Positions 26,716 through 34,002 of a stretch of DNA of 64,000 nt are shown piece by piece. The position numbers and the translations under genes are program-made. The DNA lies in contig JASHSV010000307.1 in the NCBI GenBank assembly GCA_030038535.1, forward strand, positions 33,389-97,388. The letters are read 5' to 3'. Below the pieces are notes generated by a model. That model saw nothing but the letters and a program-made list of their open reading frames with translations. It made no database searches and was not told the origin of the DNA. The first letter of the stretch is position 1. Each line of letters begins with the position of its first letter. The DNA comes from Candidatus Acidiferrales bacterium. GTDB lineage: Bacteria; Acidobacteriota; Terriglobia; Acidiferrales; UBA7541.

Positions 26716-26748
26716 ACACGCGCGCGCGCCGGCGCGCACGCGTGCGCG
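26716..26748. repeat. Alternating GC purine-pyrimidine tract
   Basis: About 33 bases of nearly unbroken CG/CA alternation (one break at CCGG) lie in the space between the divergent PilZ and acetamidase genes. Such tracts can form left-handed DNA under supercoiling. Confidence 0.5.
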
Positions 26749-26761
26749 AATTGTTCGAGCG

Positions 26762-26767
26762 TATAAT
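26762..26767 (+). promoter_or_regulatory. Possible -10 box (TATAAT) for the acetamidase-like gene
   Basis: A consensus TATAAT lies 78 bases before the ATG at 26845. The -35 position is inside the alternating GC tract and does not match consensus, so this may depend on another factor or be chance. Confidence 0.35.
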
Positions 26768-26844
26768 CCGCGCGAGAACACGCGGTCTGCATCAGGCAGT
26801 GTGCAGTGCCTTGTGACAGTTTCCGCCGGCGTTTGGAGGAGACC

Positions 26845-28197
26845 ATGGAAGCGGATTCGGATAATTCCTCGAGCGAAAAGCAGCCATCTCAGCACCACCA
26901 TTTTTGCGGCAACCTGTTTGGATGCGGTGATGAACTCGGCACGGGCGTTCTTCGCGAAGACTTCAAAGACGCCGCCTATTCGCGGCGTACCGCGGACCGT
27001 CTGCTGCACATGGAAGAGATCCATCAGGAGCGGTTGGACGGTTTCCTTTCCGCGCGCGGCCGCTCGCGGCGCCGCCTGCTGCGCGCCAGCCCTTTTCTGG
27101 GCGCTCTCGCGGTTGCCGGGCCCTGGTTCAACAAGCTGGCGGGCGCCAACGAGCTGCCCGGCACATCAAGGAACGACGTTCTCGATTCGCGCCAGAAGAA
27201 AGAGTATGAAGGCCATGTGCGCGTAGTGGAGTCGAATGACCAAACCGTCCATTTAGGCGTCTATGACACGAACCTGGCACCCGTTCTGAAGGTCGATTCC
27301 GGAGACACAATCAGTTATTCGAATACCTGGTCGCATTTCCTGAACAAAATGCAGCCGGATGTGCCCATCGACGTGCTGGCGAAGATGCGCTTGGACAATC
27401 CCGGGCGCGGCCCGCACTCGATCATCGGCCCGGTCTACGTGAACGGCGCGGAGCCGGGCGACGTGCTCGAGGTGCGCTACAGGCGCATCCGGCCGTTCGA
27501 TTGGGGCGCGGTGTTCAACAATCCGGGTTCGCTGGGCACCGGCCTGCTGGCTAAGGATTTTCCCGATGGACAGGTGAAGTATATGAAGCTCGACCTCGCG
27601 CACATGACCACGGAATTTGCGAAGGACATTCACGTGCCGCTAAAGCCGTTCCAGGGAACCTTGGGTGTAGCGCCCCCGGACGGCTTCTATCCGCCGTTGA
27701 GCCCGGGAGTCACCTCGTCGGTCCCGCCGGGTCCACATGCCGGCAACGTGGACCTGAGCGAAATGTGCGAAGGCTCGACCATGTTCATCCCGGTATGGAA
27801 GCCGGGTGCGCTCATTTATACCGGCGACTCACACGCGGTCCAGGGCGACGGCGAGATTTCTCTGACGGCGTGCGAGACGCGAATGCAGGAGTTGCGCATC
27901 CAGGTGTTCCTGCATAAACAGAAAAATTTCGCCTGGCCCATCGCCGAGACACCCTCGCATTGGATCACGCTGGGACTGGACAAAGACCTGAACGTGGCCA
28001 TGACGCTGGCGGCGCGCAACGCCATTGAATTTCTGGCCGCGCGCACCAGCCTCTCCAAGCTGGACGCTTACGGACTGTGCAGCATGGCGTTCAGTTTCCG
28101 GGTGACGCAGGTGGTGGACATCGTCCGCGGCGTCCATGCCATGATCCCCAAAAGCCTGTTCGCTCCGGCGCTGCGCGAGAAAATCAGCGTGGTCTAG
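26845..28197 (+). CDS. Acetamidase/formamidase-family protein with internal Tat-like segment
   Basis: The product has 450 residues, started at the ATG after a strong GGAGGAG. Residues 115-440 carry the FmdA/AmdA fold: HLGVYDTNLAPVLKVDSGD, IIGPVYVNGAEPGD, GTLGVAPP, GPHAGNVDLSEMCEGS, FIPVWKPGALIYTGDSHAVQ, GDGEISLTACETRM. These enzymes hydrolyse formamide or short amides to ammonia. Before this comes a 65-residue polar region with HHHFCGNLFGCGDELG, then a twin-arginine-like RSRRRLLRASPFLG and a hydrophobic stretch to about 100. The export signal therefore sits unusually far from the N-terminus. Export and substrate are inference. Confidence 0.83.
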   Translation: MEADSDNSSSEKQPSQHHHFCGNLFGCGDELGTGVLREDFKDAAYSRRTADRLLHMEEIHQERLDGFLSARGRSRRRLLRASPFLGALAVAGPWFNKLAGANELPGTSRNDVLDSRQKKEYEGHVRVVESNDQTVHLGVYDTNLAPVLKVDSGDTISYSNTWSHFLNKMQPDVPIDVLAKMRLDNPGRGPHSIIGPVYVNGAEPGDVLEVRYRRIRPFDWGAVFNNPGSLGTGLLAKDFPDGQVKYMKLDLAHMTTEFAKDIHVPLKPFQGTLGVAPPDGFYPPLSPGVTSSVPPGPHAGNVDLSEMCEGSTMFIPVWKPGALIYTGDSHAVQGDGEISLTACETRMQELRIQVFLHKQKNFAWPIAETPSHWITLGLDKDLNVAMTLAARNAIEFLAARTSLSKLDAYGLCSMAFSFRVTQVVDIVRGVHAMIPKSLFAPALREKISVV

Positions 28198-28252
28198 CTC
28201 GGCAGCCACAGGTCATCGGACCGGCAGGCCGAGGCGCTTGTGCGCCCTTTGC

Positions 28253-28258
28253 TATAAT
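28253..28258 (+). promoter_or_regulatory. -10 box (TATAAT) of the deoxynucleoside kinase gene
   Basis: TATAAT ends 10 bases before the ATG at 28269, so the transcript would have almost no leader. No ribosome site is visible before the ATG, which fits leaderless translation. The -35 region is weak. Confidence 0.45.
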
Positions 28259-28268
28259 CTCGCGCGTC

Positions 28269-28934
28269 ATGCCAGAGCACGCTGCGAATCTTCCGGCGTT
28301 CCGGCGGCCGCGCTTTATCGCGCTCGAAGGGCCGATTCGCGTGGGCAAATCCACGCTGGCGCGCATCCTGGCCGAGCGCCTGCACGCCAGGCGCATCTAC
28401 GACTGCGAGGACAATCCCTTCCTTTCGGCGTTTTACGACGATGTACCCGGAAGCTCCTTTCGCACCCAGATGTATTTTCTGTTCGAGCGGCACCGCAGGC
28501 TGAAAGAGGCGACCGTGGACGCAGTGAGCGGGACCGTGGTGAGCGACTTCCTGTTCGAAAAGGACCGCATCTTCGCCAACATCAATCTGGACAATGAAGA
28601 GCTGCGGCTGTACGACAACTATTACGAGATGCTGGCACGCGACCTGCCGCTCCCGGACCTCGTCGTCTATCTCCAAGCCACGCCCGAGGTTCTGCGGCAG
28701 AGAATGGGCAGAAAAAAGGAGCCTTCCGAGGCGCACGTGGCGGACGAATATCTGGACGAGGTGGTGCGTGCCTACGAGCACTTCTTTTTCCGCTACACCG
28801 CCTCGGACCTGCTCGTGGTGAACACCTCGGAGATTGACTTCGTGGAGCGCGACGCCGACTTGCAGCAACTGCTGCGGCGCCTGCAGGAGCCGGTGAAAGG
28901 CACGCAGTATTACCTGCCCCTGGGCCGGGAATAG
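28269..28934 (+). CDS. Deoxynucleoside kinase (deoxyadenosine/deoxyguanosine kinase type)
   Basis: The product has 221 residues. The P-loop GPIRVGKSTLA lies at residues 21-31. Substrate-side motifs are CEDNPFLSAFYDD, TQMYFLFERHRRLKEA and the SDFLFEKDRIFA block with the conserved catalytic acidic/Arg pair. The lid is VLRQRMGRKKEPSE. This is the bacterial dNK family, which phosphorylates deoxyadenosine, deoxyguanosine or deoxycytidine for nucleotide salvage. The Pro-Ile-Arg-Val form of the P-loop is slightly off the usual GxIGxGK, with Arg in place of the first usual Gly/Ala. It is followed closely by a convergent gene. Confidence 0.9.
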   Translation: MPEHAANLPAFRRPRFIALEGPIRVGKSTLARILAERLHARRIYDCEDNPFLSAFYDDVPGSSFRTQMYFLFERHRRLKEATVDAVSGTVVSDFLFEKDRIFANINLDNEELRLYDNYYEMLARDLPLPDLVVYLQATPEVLRQRMGRKKEPSEAHVADEYLDEVVRAYEHFFFRYTASDLLVVNTSEIDFVERDADLQQLLRRLQEPVKGTQYYLPLGRE

Positions 28935-28957
28935 AGCCGGCCGTTCCGCCGCCTGCC

Positions 28958-30007
28958 TCAGGGCTTGAAGGTCTCTATGCGGATAACGCCATCGGCGTGG
29001 ACGATAGCGTGAATCATGCCCTCGGTATTGAACGGCGTGGCCACATGGCCCTGAGGATCGACGGCGATCACGCCGCCCTCGCCGTGTTGCTCGACCAGTT
29101 CCTTCATCACCACGTCGTTCGCCGCCTGTTCGAGCGGCACGTGAAGATAGCGGACGCGCTCGCAGATGTCCGCGGCCACCACGTTGCGCATGTAGAACTC
29201 ACCAGCGCCCGTGCCGGAGACGGCGCAGCTCTCGTTGTTCGCATATGTGCCCGCTCCGATGATGGGTGAATCGCCGACGCGCCCGGTCATTTTGAAGGCG
29301 GTTCCGCCGGTGGTCGTGCCTGCAGCGAGGTTGCCGTCCTGGTCCAGCGCCACAGCGCCCGTGGTGCCATGCACGCGGTCATCGTCCTCCAGGGATGGAT
29401 TGACGAGGCGGGAACTCTTTTTCTCCTCCGCCGCAACCCGGTCCTGATAACGCTTCCATTCGCGCTCGTTGTAGAAATAGAAGGGGGAAACCAGCGGCAC
29501 GCCCTGGGACTTCGCGAACTCCTCCGCGCCCTGGCCGACGAGCATGACGTGTTTGGTTCGCTCCATCACCATGCGCGCCAGGCCGATGGGATTGGCGATG
29601 TGGCGGACGGAAGCCACGGAGCCAGCCTGGAGCGTTTTGCCATCCATGATGGCGGCGTCGAGCTCGGCCACGCCCGCCCGCGAATAATACGCGCCGCGGC
29701 CAGCGTCGAATGCGCCGGAATCCTCCATGATGCGGAGGGCAGCTTCCACCGCGTCGATGCTGCGCCCGCCGTTACGGAGGATTGCGGCGCCGGTTTCGGC
29801 GGCGTGCGTGATGGCGGTGCGGGCCGCATCCGAACGCTCCGGCGATTGATTCTTGTAACTCCCCGCGCCGCCATGAATCACGAGCACAAAATCGCGGGAC
29901 TGGGAACGAGGCGGAGTTGCGGCGGGCCGGCCGTGGTGCGGGACACGGGCAGCGGCGATCAGGAACAGCGCGGCAGCCGTGAGAATGACGACGCGACTGG
30001 GTTTCAT
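28958..30007 (-). CDS. Exported isoaspartyl peptidase / type III L-asparaginase
   Basis: The product has 349 residues and a signal peptide at 1-20. VIHGGAGSYK is the family start, and GGRSIDAVEAALRIMEDSGAFDAGRG follows. The self-cleavage site HGTTGAVALDQDG has the Thr nucleophile at the start of the beta chain. GGTAFKMTGRVGDSPIIGAGTYA and SGTGAGEFYMR line the substrate site. The precursor cuts itself into alpha and beta chains and then removes isoaspartyl residues from peptides or hydrolyses asparagine. A GGAGGAG ribosome site fixes the ATG at 30007. The gene is divergent from the L-2-hydroxyglutarate oxidase-like gene. Confidence 0.93.
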   Translation of the reverse strand: MKPSRVVILTAAALFLIAAARVPHHGRPAATPPRSQSRDFVLVIHGGAGSYKNQSPERSDAARTAITHAAETGAAILRNGGRSIDAVEAALRIMEDSGAFDAGRGAYYSRAGVAELDAAIMDGKTLQAGSVASVRHIANPIGLARMVMERTKHVMLVGQGAEEFAKSQGVPLVSPFYFYNEREWKRYQDRVAAEEKKSSRLVNPSLEDDDRVHGTTGAVALDQDGNLAAGTTTGGTAFKMTGRVGDSPIIGAGTYANNESCAVSGTGAGEFYMRNVVAADICERVRYLHVPLEQAANDVVMKELVEQHGEGGVIAVDPQGHVATPFNTEGMIHAIVHADGVIRIETFKP

Positions 30008-30064
30008 GAACTCCTCCCGTGAAGCGAACGATGAGCGGAGCGGACTGTACACCGGAGCGGCGCG

Positions 30065-31303
30065 GTGCACAACGCTGCGACATCGTTTCGCTTTCGAACT
30101 CATTTTCCGTCCGGGCATGATTTAATCACCCACGCGGGCCCTCTCAACGAATCGGGATTCGAAACTCCGCGGAGGTGGGGCATCGAACGGGAAACGGCGA
30201 GTGTGGTGGTCATCGGCGGCGGGGTGGTGGGGTGCGCCGTGGCGATGGAGGTCTCGGCCTTCGCTGAGGACGTGTTCCTGCTGGAGGAAATGCCGCAGCT
30301 CGGTATGGGTGCGAGCTCGCGGAACAGCGGCGTGATCCATTCGGGGATTTATTACGCGCGGGGCTCGCGCAAGGCACGGCACTGCGTCGAAGGGAACCGG
30401 CTAACGTACGAGTTCTGCGAGAAGCACGGGGTGCAGCACCGGCGCACGGGAAAAGTCGTGGTGGCGGCCTCGACGGGTGAAGAGCCGCAGCTCGAGGCGC
30501 TCCAGCGGCGCGGCGAGGAGAACGGCGTCGCCGGGCTGCGTCTGATCGACCGGCGGGAACTCGAGGCGCGCGAGCCGCACGTGGAAGGACGCGCGGCACT
30601 CGAGGTGCCGTCATCCGGTCTGGTGATGAGCGAGGAACTGGTGAAGGCCTACGCCCGCGTGGCTACGGACCGCGGCGCGAATTTGCTGACGCATGCAAAG
30701 GTCACCGCGCTCGAGCCGGCGGGAGCGGGCGTGCGCGTGACGAGCGGGCGCGGAACGATCGAAGCGCGCGCCATAGTGAATTGTGCAGGGCTGTTTGCCG
30801 ACGAGGTCGCGGCGCTGACGGGATTCACGAAATATAGGATCCAGCCGACGCGCGGGGACTATTGCGAGGCAGTGCCCGCAAAATCGCACCTGGTGCATTC
30901 GCTGGTATATCCGTTGCCTGAGGCGGGGATTTATTCTCTGGGCGTGCATTTGACGAAAACATTGTGGGGAACGCTGCTGGTAGGGCCAACGGCACGTCCG
31001 GCAGCGAACAAGACAGACTACGAGAGCGACCGCGTGCCCGTGGCGGAATTCGCGCGAGGCGCCCGAGTGCTGCTGCCGGAGATCACGGAGGCGGATTTGC
31101 GTCCGGCGTACTCGGGAATCCGCGCAAAGCTCGCACCTGCTGACGGAACCGCCCGGCCGAAGGAATTTGCGGATTTCGTGATCGAACGCGACCCGCAAAT
31201 TCGGTGCGTGATTCACATGATTGGAATCGAGTCGCCGGGATTGACGGCGGCGTGGTCGCTGGCAAAAGAAGTGGCGGGGATGGTGAAAGAGACTCTCAGG
31301 TAG
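30065..31303 (+). CDS. lhgO: FAD-dependent L-2-hydroxyglutarate oxidase-like enzyme
   Basis: The product has up to 412 residues. The dinucleotide-binding motif VVVIGGGVVGCAVAMEV begins near residue 47. SSRNSGVIHSGIYYARGSRKARHC is close to the LhgO/D2HGDH-like branch of the DAO superfamily. YRIQPTRGDYCEA, GVHLTKTLWGTLLVGPTA and the closing HMIGIESPGLTAAWSLA complete the fold. It likely oxidises L-2-hydroxyglutarate to 2-oxoglutarate. The first 44 residues are not conserved, and the start lies only 57 bases from the divergent gene, so a later start is possible. A GGAGG at 30172 has no ATG after it. Confidence 0.85.
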   Translation: MHNAATSFRFRTHFPSGHDLITHAGPLNESGFETPRRWGIERETASVVVIGGGVVGCAVAMEVSAFAEDVFLLEEMPQLGMGASSRNSGVIHSGIYYARGSRKARHCVEGNRLTYEFCEKHGVQHRRTGKVVVAASTGEEPQLEALQRRGEENGVAGLRLIDRRELEAREPHVEGRAALEVPSSGLVMSEELVKAYARVATDRGANLLTHAKVTALEPAGAGVRVTSGRGTIEARAIVNCAGLFADEVAALTGFTKYRIQPTRGDYCEAVPAKSHLVHSLVYPLPEAGIYSLGVHLTKTLWGTLLVGPTARPAANKTDYESDRVPVAEFARGARVLLPEITEADLRPAYSGIRAKLAPADGTARPKEFADFVIERDPQIRCVIHMIGIESPGLTAAWSLAKEVAGMVKETLR

Positions 31304-31311
31304 GGGCGTTG

Positions 31312-32445
31312 CTACGGAGAGCGGCGCGCGACCTCGGAGGCGGAGACGAGGCGGACACCGCGTGCTTCCACCTCCGGCAGCATTTCCGACAAAACATCCA
31401 GGGTGGCTCCGTGCGGATGGCCGATAGCCACACACATGCCCTGCTCGCGCGCGACGCGCTCGGCGCGTTCGAGCTGGCGGCGGATGGCGGAGGCCAGCTC
31501 ATCGTCGTCGAGAAAAATATTTCGGGCGGCGGCGGGAACTCCGGCGCGGAGCGCGGCATCGAAGGCGCGCGAGCCGGGAGATGTGCGGCTGTCAATGAAG
31601 AACAGGCCGCGAGAGCGGAGCGCGGAGGCGAGCGAAGCCATGAGCGCGGGATCGGCGGTGGCGCGCGAGCCCTGATGATTATTCACGCCGGCGGCGTAGG
31701 GCACAGTTGCCAGCATCTGATCCACCACGCGCGCGACTTCCGCAGCGGGTTCGCCGACGTGCAGCTCGATTTTCTCCGCTTTGTCTTCACCGGCGACGGA
31801 TTCCATGGGCAGATGCAGCAAGACTTCGATGCCGCGGCGATGAGCTTCTTCGGCGATGGCCGAGGATTCGGGCAGATTGGGCAGCACTGCCACGCTGACG
31901 CGCGCGGGGATGGCGAAGACGGCCCGCGCGGCGGAAGGATCGTAGCCGAGGTCGTCCACGATGATGGCGAGTTCGGGCGAGCCGCCGGCGGGCAAGCCGG
32001 GAGCGGCTGCGGCCGGCGGGGCCAGAAGGAAAACGTCGAGCGCGAGCAGGGTGCGTCCCTGGTAGCTGATGGCGTAGGCGGCAGAGGCTGAGCCGGGATC
32101 GCGCCGCTCGAAATTTATGCCGCGAATCCCGGCCGCCTTGCTCCATGACGATTCGAGTGGGCTGAGTTGCGCGGCATTCGGCAGCGAAACGAGCACGCGC
32201 GTGGGTCCGGCGGTGCGCGACCAACCGGAAGGCACGATGCGAATAGGCGAATCCGCGCCGGCGACCGGACGCGCCGCGGCGGCGAAATCGGCAGCGAGTC
32301 GGTTGGTATCCGTCTCTACCGGTTGCTCACTGTGCCGGCAGGCGGTGGGCCCGAAAAGCGCTGAAGCGCAGACGAGGCAAAGAAGAGAGCAAATGAGCGA
32401 GCGCAGAGGAGAGGAAGAGGGCGATGCGAACAGACGACGAGCCAC
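31312..32445 (-). CDS. Divergent polysaccharide deacetylase family protein (DUF610/YibQ-like)
   Basis: The product has 377 residues. A hydrophobic N-terminus (about 15-33) ends in a GPTAC sequence that is only a weak lipobox. A disordered and linker region runs to about 150. The catalytic-fold domain follows: LAIIVDDLGYDP (Asp-Asp of the NodB-like fold), LPMESV, GVNNHQGSRAT, FFIDSRTSPGS, RNIFLDDD and IGHPHGATLDVL. This is the YibQ branch, which lacks proven deacetylase activity. It starts with GTG 5 bases after the stop of the ctpA-like gene, so the two are co-transcribed. This order is common in proteobacteria next to envC, suggesting a cell-wall role. Confidence 0.88.
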   Translation of the reverse strand: MARRLFASPSSSPLRSLICSLLCLVCASALFGPTACRHSEQPVETDTNRLAADFAAAARPVAGADSPIRIVPSGWSRTAGPTRVLVSLPNAAQLSPLESSWSKAAGIRGINFERRDPGSASAAYAISYQGRTLLALDVFLLAPPAAAAPGLPAGGSPELAIIVDDLGYDPSAARAVFAIPARVSVAVLPNLPESSAIAEEAHRRGIEVLLHLPMESVAGEDKAEKIELHVGEPAAEVARVVDQMLATVPYAAGVNNHQGSRATADPALMASLASALRSRGLFFIDSRTSPGSRAFDAALRAGVPAAARNIFLDDDELASAIRRQLERAERVAREQGMCVAIGHPHGATLDVLSEMLPEVEARGVRLVSASEVARRSP

Positions 32446-32450
32446 CTGCG

Positions 32451-33692
32451 CTACGCGGCTTTCGACGCGGCGGGGACCTGGCTGGGTGTGCGGAGTAGTT
32501 CGAGGGCCTTCTTCAGGACCGGGTCGTCCTGCGGGCGCGGCAGGCCGTTGGTAGCGCGGCCTGATTCCGCACCGCCCGAAGTCTCAGTGCTTTCGGCCAT
32601 GTCGTCCACGACATTGGCCATTTCGAAGGAGGGCTTCACGCCGTTGTCGTTGATCTTCTTTCCCTCCGGATCGTGATAGAGGGCGGTAGTGAGGATGAGC
32701 GCGCCGCCATCTTCCAGCGCGATGATGCTCTGCTCGGAAGCGCTGCCGAAGGTGCGTTCGCCGACGGTAGGCACGGCGCGGTCCTCGGCGAGCGCGGCAG
32801 CCAAGATCTCCGCCGCGCCGGCGGTGCGCGCCGAAAGCAGCACGGTGACCGGACCCGTCCAGACGGTCTTCTGCGCATCCGCCGTGAAGAGCTTGGCCGG
32901 AACCGTCTTTCCGCTCAGCGTCGTGATGGTGCCGGAGTTGAGGAACAAATTCGCCGTGGATACCGCTTCCGAGACGGCACCGGAAGAGCAGTCGCGCAGA
33001 TCGAGCACCACTTTGTGAAGGCCCTGCCTGGAAAACTCCTGGAGCTTTTGACGGATTTCGGCGGCGCGACCGGGACTGAATCCGTGAACGCGGAGATAGC
33101 CGACATCGTCCTCCATCTTGTCCGCGACGAGGCGCGGCGTGGCGAGAGCAGCCCGGGTGACTTCTAAATCGTGCGATTCCGTGCCTCCGTGGCGCACCTC
33201 CGTGATTTTCACGGTGCTGCCGGGTTCACCTTCGAGCAGGAGCTCGGCTTGGCGTATGGACATTTCGCGGGTGGAAAAGCCGGCGATGGTTTCCAGGATA
33301 TCGCCGGTGGAGAGGCCTGCCTTCTGAGCGGGGCTGTCGGGCAGCGCGGTCAGCACCAGCAGATAGCCGAAGCGCTTAGAGAGGACCACGCCGATGTCGC
33401 CGCGCGGATGGGCCTTGAGGCGAGCCTGGTAGTCCTCGTATTCGCGCGCGCTCAGGTAGCCGGACTGCGCATCGAGGGATTCGACGAGGCCGTGCATGGC
33501 GCCCCGGGCCACCTGGCGCATATTGGGCTCTTCGACGTAGCCCTGCTCCACGCGTTCGAGCACCTCGCTGAAGACGCCGAGCGAGCGGTAGGTGTTCTCC
33601 TCGTTGGAGCGAGCCAGGGCGAAGCCGAGGCCGGCATAAAGCAGCACGAGGGCCGAAACCGCGAGTACGAAAATGCGAGTGGCACGGCTCAT
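32451..33692 (-). CDS. CtpA/S41-like PDZ protein lacking the catalytic Ser and Lys
   Basis: The product has 413 residues. An N-terminal membrane anchor (8-28) precedes the S41 helical segment and the PDZ domain (about 98-180: GDIGVVLSKRFGYLLVLTAL, SPAQKAGLSTGDILETIAG). The protease core keeps VVLDLRDCSSGAVSEAVSTA, EDRAVPTVGERTFG and LTTALYHDPEGKKINDNGVKP. In E. coli Prc the catalytic Ser is the second Ser of SASASE and the Lys is in TFGKG. Here these read TAGAAE (Gly292) and TFGSA (Ser317). Both catalytic residues are lost, so it is probably a pseudoprotease or scaffold. It forms an operon with the YibQ-like gene. Confidence 0.9.
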   Translation of the reverse strand: MSRATRIFVLAVSALVLLYAGLGFALARSNEENTYRSLGVFSEVLERVEQGYVEEPNMRQVARGAMHGLVESLDAQSGYLSAREYEDYQARLKAHPRGDIGVVLSKRFGYLLVLTALPDSPAQKAGLSTGDILETIAGFSTREMSIRQAELLLEGEPGSTVKITEVRHGGTESHDLEVTRAALATPRLVADKMEDDVGYLRVHGFSPGRAAEIRQKLQEFSRQGLHKVVLDLRDCSSGAVSEAVSTANLFLNSGTITTLSGKTVPAKLFTADAQKTVWTGPVTVLLSARTAGAAEILAAALAEDRAVPTVGERTFGSASEQSIIALEDGGALILTTALYHDPEGKKINDNGVKPSFEMANVVDDMAESTETSGGAESGRATNGLPRPQDDPVLKKALELLRTPSQVPAASKAA

Positions 33693-34002
33693 AAGGTCAG
33701 ATCCTCACAAAAAGCCAGTATAACACCCTTTGGCGCGGGCGCCGGGCGGTGGATGCGGCTGGTAGTGGGCAATTTCGTGAATCGCTGATGTGAGGACCTC
33801 GAAGGCAAGCATGGCTCTGTGCGCCAGGGCGGTAGAAGGCGGGAGGCGCCTGATCCCGAAGGCTCGGGAGCGGCTCTCGCAGTCCGTGGCCCCGCAGTGG
33901 CGGGGGCTGCTCTCCCAGCGGTGTAGCTGGAGCACGAACAGGGGTGCGCTCGCAGACGAGGAGGGTGCTGTGTCCCACGCGCCGACGTACGGGTGTTTGC
34001 AG
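33693..34002. other. Intergenic space, no gene recognised
   Basis: About 310 bases separate the RDD and ctpA-like genes, which run in the same direction. Short open frames exist on both strands, but none shows family features. The stretch should hold the ctpA-like promoter and perhaps a terminator, but I see no strong match to either. Confidence 0.5.
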
